A DNA stretch of 64,000 nt, taken from positions 62,001-126,000 of the forward strand of contig UQWM01000001.1 of the NCBI GenBank assembly GCA_900544795.1. The letters run 5' to 3'. The DNA comes from an uncultured Phascolarctobacterium sp. (GTDB lineage: Bacteria; Bacillota; Negativicutes; Acidaminococcales; Acidaminococcaceae). Shown here piece after piece: positions 8,777-17,451 of the stretch. Under the pieces are notes generated by a model that did not search any database, was not told where the DNA came from, and saw only the letters and a list, made by a program, of their open reading frames with translations. Numbering within the stretch: position 1 is the first letter of the stretch; every line of letters begins with the position of its first letter. A program made the position numbers and the translations under genes.

Positions 8777-10171
8777 TTATTTTTCACCGCTGATCCTGGC
8801 ACCTATCTGGCGCGCTACATGGACGCCGCTGGCACTGGCCTGTGACAAGCCTCTGGTGATGCCGGCGCCGTCGCCGACGGCAAACAGGTTGGGGATTTTC
8901 GTTTCCAGCTTGTCATCAAGCTCCAGCCGCGCGCTGTAGAATTTTACCTCGACGCCGTACAGCAAGGTATCGGCGTTGGCCATGCCCGGTGCCACTTTAT
9001 CCAGCGCATAGATCATTTCGATGATATTATCCAGATGACGCTTGGGCAGTACCAGGCTCAAATCGCCGGGAGTCGCTGCCAGTGTCGGTTTGGTAAAGCT
9101 TTTTTCCAACCGCCGCTCGTTAGTACGGCGTCCCTTGATCAGGTCGCCGAAACGCTGGAGCAGCACGCCCCCGCCCAGCATATTGGAGAAAGACGCGATG
9201 CGCTTGCCGTACTGATGGGGTTCGGTAAACGGCTCGGTAAATTTGTTGCTGACCAGCAGCGCAAAATTGGTGTTATGACTGTGCAGCTTGGGGTCACGGA
9301 AGCTATGGCCGTTGACAGTGATGATACCGTCGGTATTTTCCGCCACCACATAGCCGTTGGGATTCATACAGAAGGTCCGCACCAGATCGTTATACTGCCG
9401 GGTACGGTAAACCAGCTTCGCTTCATACACCTCGTCGGTGATATGCTTAAAGACCTGCGCCGGCACCTCTACCCGCACGCCTACGTCCACCTGGTTATTG
9501 ATGAACGACAGACCCAGCCCACGGCACTGGTCTGTAAACCATTCCGCACCGGCACGTCCCGGAGCAGCGATCAGATAGTCACAACGGACATCGGGCTTGT
9601 CCTCACCACGCACGGTCAGCTCGAAGCCTTCGCCGTGGCGTTTGATGGTTTCTACATGGGTGTTGCAGCGGATCTCCATCCGCTCTGCCAGATATTTATA
9701 GATATGCTCCATAATGATGAGGTTATTTTCTGTACCCAGATGCCGCACCTTCGCATTTAAAAGATGCAGGTCGTGGCCCAAAGCCAAACCGCCGATCGTA
9801 CTGTTTTTGGTGCTGAAATATTCGCCGGGTGCACCATGACGGCAATTAAGCTCGTCCACATAATCGATCAGCTCGATCACATCCTTTTCGGGGATGTATT
9901 CGTTGAGCCAGCCGCCGAATTCCGTCGTAAAATTATATTTACCATCGGAAAAAGCGCCGGCGCCGCCGAAGCCGCGCATAATGTCACAAGGCACGCAGCG
10001 CAGACAGTGGTCAACTTTTTTCGACGCCAGAGGGCACTCACGTTTCTCGATCGGGTTGCCCTCCTCCAGCATGATCAGCTTGACCGTCGGATACTTCAGG
10101 GTAAACTCATAGGCCGCAAAAACAGCGGCGGGACCGCCGCCAATGATCGCTACATCGTAGTTCTCGTACAT
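8777..10171 (-). CDS. FAD/NAD(P)-dependent oxidoreductase (COG2509 type)
   Basis: 464 residues. N-terminal dinucleotide-binding motif VAIIGGGPAAVFAAYEF at residues 7-23, a cysteine-containing stretch CLRCVPCDIMRGFGGAGAFS near residue 57, and a C-terminal FAD motif NLFAVGDGAGITRGLSQA. This matches the stand-alone uncharacterised FAD-dependent dehydrogenases of anaerobic Firmicutes. It precedes the ABC ATPase by 18 bp and may be cotranscribed with it, but no metabolic link is evident. Substrate unknown. Confidence 0.85.
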   Translation of the reverse strand: MYENYDVAIIGGGPAAVFAAYEFTLKYPTVKLIMLEEGNPIEKRECPLASKKVDHCLRCVPCDIMRGFGGAGAFSDGKYNFTTEFGGWLNEYIPEKDVIELIDYVDELNCRHGAPGEYFSTKNSTIGGLALGHDLHLLNAKVRHLGTENNLIIMEHIYKYLAERMEIRCNTHVETIKRHGEGFELTVRGEDKPDVRCDYLIAAPGRAGAEWFTDQCRGLGLSFINNQVDVGVRVEVPAQVFKHITDEVYEAKLVYRTRQYNDLVRTFCMNPNGYVVAENTDGIITVNGHSFRDPKLHSHNTNFALLVSNKFTEPFTEPHQYGKRIASFSNMLGGGVLLQRFGDLIKGRRTNERRLEKSFTKPTLAATPGDLSLVLPKRHLDNIIEMIYALDKVAPGMANADTLLYGVEVKFYSARLELDDKLETKIPNLFAVGDGAGITRGLSQASASGVHVARQIGARISGEK

Positions 10172-10206
10172 AAAGGACCTCCGTTCATAATGTTGCTTCT
10201 ATAAAA

Positions 10207-10695
10207 TTATAAATCGTACTTTTTACTTTCATCCCCCAAAGGCTCATCTTTTTTGGGGTCGTTTTTAAACAAATCGATATTTTTCTTTGCTTCACGCAAA
10301 GCGTCGTCATAAACAGTTTTAAAAGGGCTCAGGTCTGCCGGCTTACCGGCCTTCAGCCACTCGGTCACCACTCGTCCCAAAGCGTAGGTCGTGCCCACGG
10401 CTACAGGTATCTGTAAGGGTGCAAAAGGTATCAAAGTCGTCAGCGTACTGCCTACAAAATAAGCGCCTAAAGAGCTCAGCAGGCTTACTGCCGCCTTTTC
10501 GCCTATTTCCTCTTCATAAACGCCGCCTAATTTTATTACCAGGTACACATCATTGGCGATCAGCGCCATCGTACCCACCAGCGGTGCTACCACGATAACG
10601 CCGGCGCGGGCTGCCGCCCAGCGGCATAAAGCCTCAGCTTCTTCCTGACGGGACCTGTCATCGATAACGGTCACTTTCGTTTGTTCTGTATCCAT
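10207..10695 (-). CDS. Membrane-associated protein, DUF697-like
   Basis: 162 residues. Start chosen at the ATG giving MDTEQTKVTVID because GGAGG lies 8 nt upstream; an ATG two codons earlier sits almost on that site. The middle (ARAGVIVVAPLVGTMALIAN, then a second hydrophobic segment around STLTTLIPFAPLQIPVAVG) resembles DUF697/YcjF-type membrane domains; both ends are charged. It sits upstream of the oxidoreductase gene on the same strand. The family assignment is a resemblance only. Confidence 0.6.
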   Translation of the reverse strand: MDTEQTKVTVIDDRSRQEEAEALCRWAAARAGVIVVAPLVGTMALIANDVYLVIKLGGVYEEEIGEKAAVSLLSSLGAYFVGSTLTTLIPFAPLQIPVAVGTTYALGRVVTEWLKAGKPADLSPFKTVYDDALREAKKNIDLFKNDPKKDEPLGDESKKYDL

Positions 10696-10792
10696 TTGCA
10701 TGACCTCCTTCAAGGCACAATAAACCACTTATTATAATTCGCAATATTCCTGAAAAATCCTGCCAAAAGCACCGAATAAATCCGGCGCGGCA

Positions 10793-10822
10793 CAACAAAA
10801 CCGCAGGCCTTTCAGCCTGCGG
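10793..10822 (-). terminator. Rho-independent terminator of the DUF190 gene
   Basis: CCGCAGGC/GCCTGCGG hairpin with TTTTGTTG on the minus strand, 30 bp after the DUF190 stop codon. Confidence 0.75.
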
Positions 10823-10851
10823 TCTCCAGTAGCGTGTTTTTATGATGGCAG

Positions 10852-11232
10852 TTAAATATTTTCGGCTGCTTTTTTCGCAAGCTGCTGACGCATATACTCG
10901 GTTACCAGCACCGTGCTTTCTTCAAACAGCACCAGCGCGTGCTCGGCTTTCTTTTCCAAAAAGGGGATCAATTTTTCCAAATTCTCTCTGGTATCGACGA
11001 TAGTGACCAGCACAGGCAAATTGGAAACACCGGTGAACAGTGACACCGGACGGCGGTCGATGCCGCGCACTTCGGTAGCATAGCCTTCGATACCTTTGAT
11101 AACAGTAGCGCCCGCTATTTTCAATTTTCTCGCCTCGTCCAAGATAGTCCTGTACAGAGGTTCATCGCCGACGATAACGTCTTCGCCAGTATAAATTTTC
11201 AGCATCCAGCATTTTCTAAATTCTGCCGTCAT
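10852..11232 (-). CDS. DUF190 family protein
   Basis: 126 residues, a small ferredoxin-like fold of the PII/CutA type. Landmarks: LKIYTGEDVIVGDEPLYRTILDEA (in two halves across residues 10-34), the ATVIKGIEGYA loop and the end PVLVTIVDTRENLEKL. DUF190 proteins often accompany CrcB/Fluc fluoride exporters in other genomes, but no crcB gene is in the window and no fluoride riboswitch precedes this gene. It is divergent from the PucR regulator, with a 206 bp gap. Confidence 0.85.
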   Translation of the reverse strand: MTAEFRKCWMLKIYTGEDVIVGDEPLYRTILDEARKLKIAGATVIKGIEGYATEVRGIDRRPVSLFTGVSNLPVLVTIVDTRENLEKLIPFLEKKAEHALVLFEESTVLVTEYMRQQLAKKAAENI

Positions 11233-11407
11233 GGTAAATCACGCCTTTCCGTAAATTATTCTTCTTCTGTTACTTTAATTATAGCACGGTCTTTCTGAAA
11301 AAGCATACGCTTTAAGGCAGCAGCAATAAATAATTTTTGTAACACAAATTGCACTTTGGCTCTGCTTGAAAATTAGGCCTCAGCCCGCCCGTAAATTTGG
11401 TATAATA

Positions 11408-11418
11408 AAACAAATACC
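11408..11418 (+). promoter_or_regulatory. Extended -10 promoter element of the pucR-like gene
   Basis: TTTGGTATAATAA about 25 bp upstream of the ribosome site carries the TG-n-TATAAT extended -10. No good -35 box is seen 17 bp upstream, which fits an extended -10 or activator-dependent promoter. Confidence 0.45.
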
Positions 11419-11438
11419 ATACACTCAGGAGGTACGCC

Positions 11439-12602
11439 ATGTCTGTTACCTGTCAGGACCTACTGCCTTTAAAATATTTTGACCGCATCAAACTGGTGGC
11501 CGGGCATAACGGCCTCGACCGCACCGTCACCTGGCCCTATGTCGGCCAGACTTCCACCGTTTCCCAATGGGTGCACGGTGGCGAATTGCTGTTTATCACC
11601 GGCATCGCTCACAGCGCCGACAAGCTGAAAGGCCTCATCTGGGAATGTATCCAGAAAAAACTGGCCGGCCTGGTCATCCTCGTCGGCAACGAATATATCA
11701 ATGCTATCCCGGCCGAACTACTGGAGCAGGCTGACGCCGCCGACTTTCCCCTGTTCGAGATGCCCTGGGACGTGAAGCTGATCGACGTGACACGCGAGAT
11801 CACCGACCTGATCATGCGCGATAAATTCGAGGTCAAAAAATCAAAAAACTTTTTAGGCCGCCTGCTCTTTGCCTCCGACGTAGACTACCAGCAGATGCTG
11901 GACACGGCAGTCATCAATGATATCGAGCTGCTGGAACATAAATTCATCACCATCTTTAATTTGGGACGTCCTACCGCCGAGGCTGTAGAAGACGCAGTGC
12001 ACGACAGCACTGAAGACAAAATGCAGCACTCTATCGACAACCTGTGCAAAGACAACCGGATCCCCGTAGTGACCCTGGTCTACGGCAACAACGTCATTTG
12101 CCTGGTCAGCGCCGCCACCACCGCCAAAGCCGCCGAGGCTGCTGCCTATATGGAAACGGTCCACGGGCTTTTAAAGCAGATCTACAGCGGCAGCGACCTC
12201 TATATCAGCTTTGGGCGAGTCTACACGGCTATCGAGCAGATCAAAGACAGCTATCAGGAAGCGCAGAAAGCCCTTTCACTGTGGAAAAAAATGAACCGTG
12301 CCGAGCACATCGTCTATTATTCGCGCTTGGGACTGTACCGCCTGCTCTTTAAAATCGAGGACAAAGAAGAGATCCGCGAATACTACCGCTATAACCTGAA
12401 CGTACTGCTGGAGACCCTGCGTCAGTACCTGTACTGCAACGGCAATCTGGTCAAGACCTCGCAGGCCCTGTTCATCCACCGCAACACCCTGCTGTACCGG
12501 CTCAACCAGATCCGTGACCTGCTGGGCAAGGATATCGACGACGCCCTGGTACGGCTGAACCTGTTCAACAGTATCGTCGCCAAAGATTATTTGGGCGAAT
12601 AA
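11439..12602 (+). CDS. PucR-family transcriptional regulator
   Basis: 387 residues. The N-terminal third is the purine-catabolism-regulator (PucR) domain (GGELLFITG, PLFEMPWDVKLIDVTREI). The centre is a GGDEF-like sensor fold, and the C-terminus is the helix-turn-helix typical of the family (GNLVKTSQALFIHRNTLLYR, near 345-364). Such proteins activate purine, allantoin or amino-acid use genes. The nearest candidate target is the cytosine deaminase gene, of which only the 3' end survives at 13386. AGGAGGTACGCC precedes the ATG. Confidence 0.88.
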   Translation: MSVTCQDLLPLKYFDRIKLVAGHNGLDRTVTWPYVGQTSTVSQWVHGGELLFITGIAHSADKLKGLIWECIQKKLAGLVILVGNEYINAIPAELLEQADAADFPLFEMPWDVKLIDVTREITDLIMRDKFEVKKSKNFLGRLLFASDVDYQQMLDTAVINDIELLEHKFITIFNLGRPTAEAVEDAVHDSTEDKMQHSIDNLCKDNRIPVVTLVYGNNVICLVSAATTAKAAEAAAYMETVHGLLKQIYSGSDLYISFGRVYTAIEQIKDSYQEAQKALSLWKKMNRAEHIVYYSRLGLYRLLFKIEDKEEIREYYRYNLNVLLETLRQYLYCNGNLVKTSQALFIHRNTLLYRLNQIRDLLGKDIDDALVRLNLFNSIVAKDYLGE

Positions 12603-12610
12603 AAACAAAA

Positions 12611-12653
12611 AAGAATCGGCCCCCCAAGCAGTAAGCTGGCCGATTCTTTTTTC
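12611..12653 (+). terminator. Rho-independent terminator
   Basis: AAAGAATCGGCC/GGCCGATTCTTT hairpin followed by a T run, directly after the pucR-like gene. Confidence 0.85.
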
Positions 12654-12701
12654 TTTATTTGTAGGAGGATTTGTAAGTTTGTTCAAAATTAAGATGCAGT
12701 A

Positions 12702-13379
12702 TCAGCCTTCCGGAATGGTAACGACCTCTTCGGGCGGCTTTTTTTCTTTAGCCAGCGACAGGGTCACCACGCCTATCATTATCAGGGCACAAGCCATGAT
12801 TTTGATGGTAGTAACAGTTTCGCCCAAAAGCAGCACGCCGCAAATGATACTGGTGATCGGCTCGAAGGTAGTCAAAATAGCTGCCGTCGAAGCGCCTACA
12901 TGTTTGATGCCGATTTGCAGCAGCGACAGAGCCACTACAGTGCAAAGCAGCGCGAATACTATAGAAATATACCAGGCCTCAGGCGTCAAAGTCGTCAATG
13001 TCAGTTGGCCAGTACCCATACCGAAGATACCCATAGCGATGGACGACATCAGCGCCACATAGAAGGTGATTTTAAAAACAGGCTGGTTTTTAAGCCCGCT
13101 CTTGTCCATGTAAATGATGTAAAAAGCATAGGTCACACCGGAAGCTACTGCTAAAAACAGGCCCATGAAGGTGCCGCCGCCAAAGCCGGCGCTCATATCG
13201 ACACCGAAGAAGAAACAGGCGATGCCCGAGGTTGCTATCAACAGAGCGAAAAACTTCTGCATACCCAGTTTCTCTTTGTAAAACATTACGCAGCCCAAAG
13301 TAACGAACACCGGATAAATAAAGTGGATCGTCGTCGCTACGCCCACGTCGATCAGGGAGAAGGAAATAAACAGCATCAA
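12702..13379 (-). pseudogene. EamA-family transporter lacking its N-terminal ~70 residues
   Basis: The frame reads as a DMT/EamA exporter from the third membrane helix onward: LFISFSLIDVGVATTIHF, then a complete second EamA repeat ending in VTLSLAKEKKPP. Intact members have 10 helices and about 290-300 residues; this has about 225. The frame stays open upstream but runs antisense through the cytosine deaminase remnant, and no ribosome site precedes the TTG/ATG at 13379/13376. A deletion has removed the start and promoter; it is probably not expressed as a working transporter. Confidence 0.75.
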
Positions 13380-13385
13380 GGTAGT

Positions 13386-13553
13386 AACAGCATCGAAGCA
13401 GGCAAGCCTGCCAACTTTATCGTGCTTAATGCCAAAGGAGAATTTGAGGCTGTCTGCAACCGTGTTTCCGTAGCCTGCTCCGTCCGCGACGGCGAATTCC
13501 TTTTTGAACGCACACCCGAAGTCATCAATACTGCTAACAGCTTGTTGAAATAA
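13386..13553 (+). pseudogene. 3' remnant of a cytosine deaminase/amidohydrolase gene (codA-like)
   Basis: The last ~55 codons of a cytosine-deaminase-like amidohydrolase: SIEAGKPANFIVLNA (the conserved beta-strand after the catalytic barrel), then VSVACSVRDGEFLFER and a stop at 13551-13553, followed by a terminator. All catalytic residues are missing. The fragment abuts the beheaded EamA gene on the opposite strand. Two 9-bp copies of AACAGCATC (13369-13377 and 13386-13394) lie at the junction. Confidence 0.75.
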
Positions 13554-13565
13554 GCGCTATATGGC

Positions 13566-13600
13566 AAAAATCCTGATAGAAAATTCTATCAGGATTTTTT
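13566..13600 (+). terminator. Rho-independent terminator of the lost codA-like gene
   Basis: AAAAATCCTGATAGAA/CTATCAGGATTTTTT hairpin with a T run, 13 bp after the remnant's stop codon. Confidence 0.8.
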
Positions 13601-13675
13601 GCTTTTGTTCTATGAGTTTTTATTGTTCATTTCTTTTGGCGGCAAAAGACGGATAATAATGTACCTGCTCTGCCA

Positions 13676-13720
13676 AATAATAAAACAGGGCAGATCTTCA
13701 TCGATCTGTCCTGTTTTATT
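13676..13720. repeat. Strong intergenic hairpin
   Basis: AATAAAACAGG(G)CAGATC, a TTCATC loop, GATCTG(T)CCTGTTTTATT: nearly perfect 18-bp arms. It stands in a 373-bp gap (13554-13926) without a convincing gene. It may be an extra terminator for either direction or a leftover from the deletion event next door. Confidence 0.6.
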
Positions 13721-13926
13721 TGCAAATCCACATAAAAAATACATGTATACATAAGCCGTTATGGCAGGACTTCCAGTATCTTTGCAGAAGTATTTATATA
13801 CAAAGAACAAACAAGTAATCACTTAAAATTCATCACTCTCACCTGACTATCGCGGAGTGTTACTACTACCGCCTGTAACATTTCCGATTTAACTATAGAT
13901 GCGGATGTTTTAAGGAGGGATTTACC

Positions 13927-14367
13927 ATGATGAAAAAGATTCTTGTACCGTTTGACGGTTCTGAAACCGCGCATCGCGCACTGGATTTTGCAGCAGGCCT
14001 GGGGCAGCCCTTTGGCAGTGAGATCATGGTGGTCAACGTTATCGTGCCCTATGACTTCACCAAAGTACCGCCCAGAAAACCCAAGAATGCTATCGAAGAA
14101 GCTGAAATGGCTGCTAAAGAACCCGAACCGACACCGCTCGACATTGCTAAAGTGCTTTTAGACAAACTTGGTTACACCAGCGCTTCCTACAGGCTGATCG
14201 TAGATATCGACCCGGCTGAAAGGATTTTGGAATATGCCAAAAACTCCGAAGTCGATATGATCATCCTCGGCAACAGAGGCATGGGTATGCTGGCCGAGCT
14301 GCTGATGGGCAGCGTGAGCATGAAGATCTCCCAATATGCAGATTGCCCCGTAGTGATCGTGAAATAA
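13927..14367 (+). CDS. Universal stress protein (UspA family)
   Basis: 146 residues, MMKKILVPFDGSETAHRALD at the start and an intact nucleotide motif GNRGMGMLAELLMGS near residue 119. A strong AAGGAGGG site precedes the ATG. It stands alone between terminators. A proline-rich insertion (VPPRKPKNAIEEAE) before the third strand is longer than in the tandem pair at 3841-4753. Confidence 0.87.
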   Translation: MMKKILVPFDGSETAHRALDFAAGLGQPFGSEIMVVNVIVPYDFTKVPPRKPKNAIEEAEMAAKEPEPTPLDIAKVLLDKLGYTSASYRLIVDIDPAERILEYAKNSEVDMIILGNRGMGMLAELLMGSVSMKISQYADCPVVIVK

Positions 14368-14414
14368 TTAACATACAAGTTCCCGTCTAGTGAAGGCGGT
14401 AATCCCTTGGAAAA

Positions 14415-14450
14415 GGCCCCTCACCCACTGGAGGTGAGGGGCCTGGTGTT
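14415..14450 (+). terminator. Bidirectional terminator between usp and larE
   Basis: GGCCCCTCACC/GGTGAGGGGCC hairpin with TGGTGTTTTC on the right and, read on the minus strand, CCTTTTCC. It can end both the usp gene and the converging larE operon. Confidence 0.75.
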
Positions 14451-14458
14451 TTCAGATG

Positions 14459-15280
14459 CTATTTGGCCGTCAGCGCATCGTTCATACTGCCGCTGCGAAA
14501 GCCCTCTAAATCTAAACTGATATAGGTAAAACCCGCTGCCTTTAATGCAGCTACTACTTTTTGGCGCAGCTCAGGCTGCGCTATTCTTTCGATAGCGACC
14601 TGCGGCACCTCAATGCGCGCCAAGCCACCGTGATAGCGTACCCGCATCTCGGCAAAGCCTAAATCAAGCAGCGCCTGCTCTGCCGACTCGATCATTTGCA
14701 GCTTAGCAGCAGTGATCGGCTCTCCGTAAGGAATACGCGACGCCAAACAGGCGTAAGAAGGCTTGTTCCAGGTGAACAGCCCAAACTCCTGCGAAAGCTG
14801 GCGCAGCTCGTCCTTAGTAAGCCCCACCTGCCGGAAGGGACTTTGGATACCAAGTTCCGCCGTCGCCTTCATGCCGGGGCGGTAATCGCCCTCGTCGTCA
14901 ACATTGGCGCCGTCAGCCACATTGGCGCAGTGGTGCAGTGCCGCCATTTCCTGCACTGTTTCAAACAAAGCCAGCTTGCAGTAATAGCAGCGTTCCGGGC
15001 CGTTCTCGGCAAAGCCGGGGACAGCCAGCTGGTCGACGCCCACTTCGATATGGGGCACCTGCAACTGCTGCAACAGTCGGGCCGCATCTTTGGCCTCGTG
15101 GGCCGGGTAACTGGGCGTAAGCACCGTAACGGCCAGCACCTGCTCCTTCCCCAACGCCTCACGGGCCGCATACAGCAGCAGCGCCGAATCGACACCGCCG
15201 GAAAAGGCTACGGCCACACTGCCGTAGCCGCGCAGCAGTTCCAGTAGATTTTCGTATTTTTTTTGTACTTCTGCTTGCAT
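14459..15280 (-). CDS. larE: ATP-dependent sulfur transferase LarE (nickel-pincer cofactor synthesis)
   Basis: 273 residues. PP-loop ATPase motif FSGGVDS at 26-32, which adenylates the pyridinium carboxylate precursor before sulfur insertion. Cysteines lie at 98 and 101 (RCYYCK) and at 178 (YACLASRIPYG). The last matches the region of the sacrificial cysteine in LarE; the extra CxxC pair matches the LarE subgroup proposed to carry an iron-sulfur cluster. The product serves lactate racemase and related enzymes. larA, larB and larC are not in the window. It follows an acyl-CoA ligase gene by 15 bp. Confidence 0.87.
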   Translation of the reverse strand: MQAEVQKKYENLLELLRGYGSVAVAFSGGVDSALLLYAAREALGKEQVLAVTVLTPSYPAHEAKDAARLLQQLQVPHIEVGVDQLAVPGFAENGPERCYYCKLALFETVQEMAALHHCANVADGANVDDEGDYRPGMKATAELGIQSPFRQVGLTKDELRQLSQEFGLFTWNKPSYACLASRIPYGEPITAAKLQMIESAEQALLDLGFAEMRVRYHGGLARIEVPQVAIERIAQPELRQKVVAALKAAGFTYISLDLEGFRSGSMNDALTAK

Positions 15281-15295
15281 TTTACACCGCCTGTC

Positions 15296-16777
15296 TTAAT
15301 TTTGACGATTGACCAGATCTTCGATAGCATTTTCGCGCAAGGACGTTTTCATGATTTTGCCCGTACCGTTTTTGGGCAGCTGCTCGCAGAAAAAGAAATA
15401 TTTAGGCACCTTATAGTTGGCCATTCGTGCCATCAAAAAGCGCCGCAACTGTGGTTTGGTAGCCTCCTGCCCTTCCTTCAGCACTACATAAGCGCACACA
15501 GCCTGGCCGCGCAGCTTGTCGGGCACACCCACTACGGCATTCTCCTGCACCGCAGGGTGCGTATACAGGGCTTCTTCCACCTCGCGGGGATACACATTCT
15601 CGCCACCGGTGATGATCATATCCTTAAGCCGGTCCACGATAAAAATATAACCCTCGTCATCCCGATAGGCCAAGTCGCCCGTATGCAGCCAGCCACCGCG
15701 CAAAGCGGCGGCAGTTGCTTCGAGGCGGTTTAAATAACCCAGCATCACATTAGCGCCCCGGACGCATAACTCGCCCACAGTGCCATTAGCAACAATCTGG
15801 TCGTTGTCGTCGCGGATCTCCACCTGTACGTTAGGCAGCTGCGGCCCGATAGAGCCGATCTTGATTTTTTCTGCTGGGTTGACCGTACAGACAGGCGACG
15901 CTTCCGAAAGGCCGTAGCCCTCCTGGACCGGTTTCCCGAATTTCTTTTTAAAATCTTTGGCCAGCTTTTGCGGCAGCGAAGCCCCACCGCTGATAAAAAA
16001 ACGGACCGATGCCAACTGCTCAGGTTCGGCTCCCTTTTCAAACATCTGGATCATGGTAGGAACACCGGCAAATTGATCGATTTGATATTTTTTGATCAAA
16101 CGCAAAGCGTCGAGTAAAGTGTAATTTTCCTGCACTACGATACAGCCGCCGTGCAGCAGCGGGCCTGAAACAGAGACCGTCCAGGCAAAGCAATGGTACA
16201 TGGGCAGTACGCACAGGCTCTTGTCCGTCGAATACATCAGCACCCGCTCAGTAAAGTCGTGGGCGTTGGCCACTAAATTGCGGTGCGACAGCATGGCGCC
16301 CTTGGGGTAGCCGGTGGTGCCGCTGGTATAAATAATCGTGCAGTTGTCGTTTTCGTCCAGCTCGGCTGCTGCGTAAGCGTGTTCCGTCGTCTGGCGCAAG
16401 TCGTCAAAATCAAGCTGTACCAAAGGCCCGCAGCCCCGTTCCGCTAAAGCGGCGGCCAGCTCCAGCTTCTGCCGTGCCACCATCACCTTCATATCGGCGT
16501 CCTGCACGATATAGGCTACTTCGGGTGCAGCAAGCTGAAAATTGAAGGGCACTACCACGCCACCGGCCTTGATGATAGCCAGATAAGCAATAACGAACTC
16601 ACTACAGTTTTTGCTTAAAAGGCCCACCTTGTCGCCCTTACGGACACCGTGGCTTTGCAAATGCGCCGCCCACAAGGTGATTTCTGCGCGCAGCTGGCCG
16701 TAGGTCAGCATTTTATCCTGACAAACGAGGGCTGGAGACTCGGCCGGGTGCTTATTTATAATCTCATAAAATAACAT
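15296..16777 (-). CDS. AMP-forming acyl-CoA synthetase (FadD/long-chain ligase type)
   Basis: 493 residues. The start giving MLFYEIINKHPAESPALVC follows GGGGAGAG at good distance; a start 48 bp upstream is possible but has no ribosome site. Adenylate-forming signature CTIIYTSGTTGYPKGAMLSH near residue 150, GYGLSEASPV, TGDLAYRDDEGYIFIVDRLKD and C-terminal lysine context PKNGTGKIMKT are all present. It should activate a carboxylic acid with ATP and CoA; chain length is not certain. Cotranscribed with larE. Confidence 0.88.
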   Translation of the reverse strand: MLFYEIINKHPAESPALVCQDKMLTYGQLRAEITLWAAHLQSHGVRKGDKVGLLSKNCSEFVIAYLAIIKAGGVVVPFNFQLAAPEVAYIVQDADMKVMVARQKLELAAALAERGCGPLVQLDFDDLRQTTEHAYAAAELDENDNCTIIYTSGTTGYPKGAMLSHRNLVANAHDFTERVLMYSTDKSLCVLPMYHCFAWTVSVSGPLLHGGCIVVQENYTLLDALRLIKKYQIDQFAGVPTMIQMFEKGAEPEQLASVRFFISGGASLPQKLAKDFKKKFGKPVQEGYGLSEASPVCTVNPAEKIKIGSIGPQLPNVQVEIRDDNDQIVANGTVGELCVRGANVMLGYLNRLEATAAALRGGWLHTGDLAYRDDEGYIFIVDRLKDMIITGGENVYPREVEEALYTHPAVQENAVVGVPDKLRGQAVCAYVVLKEGQEATKPQLRRFLMARMANYKVPKYFFFCEQLPKNGTGKIMKTSLRENAIEDLVNRQN

Positions 16778-16946
16778 AACTTCTCTCCCCATTGCAGCGG
16801 CCTCGCCGCCCAATTTCACCACCACCCTGATTTTTGGCAGCAGTATATGATTATTATACTAAATAAAAGCCCACTTGCACAATGCTAAAAATCAGGTTAA
16901 GATGTAGTATGTAAAATATAACTTCCCAGAAAGGCAGATTTAATAA

Positions 16947-17339
16947 ATGAAAATTGAGTTAAGACCCGGTCTTCAAGGACGAGCCGAAGCAATCGTCGAT
17001 ACCACCAATGTTGCAGCAGTTATGGGCAGCGGTGATCTTGATGTTTTTGCCACTCCGGCCATGATAGCCCTAATGGAGCAGGCCGCCTGCAATGCAATTG
17101 TTCCATGTCTGGATTCCTCAACCAGCAGCGTTGGCATCAAAATGGATACTACACATGAGGCAGCCACACTACTAGGTAAAAAAATTATTGCCACGGCCAA
17201 GCTGGTAGCCGTTGATGGACGCAAACTGACCTTTAAGGTAGGCGCCTGCGATGACCACGGCCCCATCGGCACCGGTACGCACGAGCGTTTTCTGATCGAC
17301 GCTGCAAAATTCATGGATAAGCTGGCGGCAAAGGGTTAA
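16947..17339 (+). CDS. Hotdog-fold thioesterase, FlK-like
   Basis: 130 residues of the thioesterase/fluoroacetyl-CoA-thioesterase-like family: a VMGSGDLDVFATPAMIALME stretch near residue 25, the TTHEAATLLGKKIIATAKL strand and the GTHERFLID end. The usual substrate is a short acyl-CoA. It is divergent from the acyl-CoA ligase, with about 170 bp between, so the pair may balance an acyl-CoA pool; this is inferred from position only. Confidence 0.85.
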   Translation: MKIELRPGLQGRAEAIVDTTNVAAVMGSGDLDVFATPAMIALMEQAACNAIVPCLDSSTSSVGIKMDTTHEAATLLGKKIIATAKLVAVDGRKLTFKVGACDDHGPIGTGTHERFLIDAAKFMDKLAAKG

Positions 17340-17353
17340 AGACCCAGTGACGC

Positions 17354-17386
17354 AAAAACTCCCGCTCGGCGGGAGTTTTTTTATTG
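17354..17386 (+). terminator. Rho-independent terminator
   Basis: AAACTCCCGC-TCG-GCGGGAGTTT followed by T7, after the thioesterase gene. Confidence 0.85.
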
Positions 17387-17387
17387 C

Positions 17388-17424
17388 ACAAAAAACGCCT
17401 CCGCAGCAGCTGCTCCGAAGGCAT
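17388..17424 (-). terminator. Rho-independent terminator of the ECF S-component gene
   Basis: On the minus strand GCCTTCGGAGCAG/CTGCTGCGGAGGC followed by GTTTTTTG. It is back to back with the preceding plus-strand terminator. Confidence 0.65.
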
Positions 17425-17451
17425 TTTCGTTATTATCATACTTGCTGCGAT

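Noticed and set aside
11233..11438. Fluoride riboswitch upstream of the DUF190 gene
   Set aside because: DUF190 often accompanies fluoride exporters, but the upstream region lacks the GGNGAUGG...CUGAUGG-type core and no crcB gene is present.
13610..13822. 70-codon open frame on the minus strand
   Set aside because: It reads straight through the strong hairpin at 13676-13720, has no ribosome site and no recognisable similarity.
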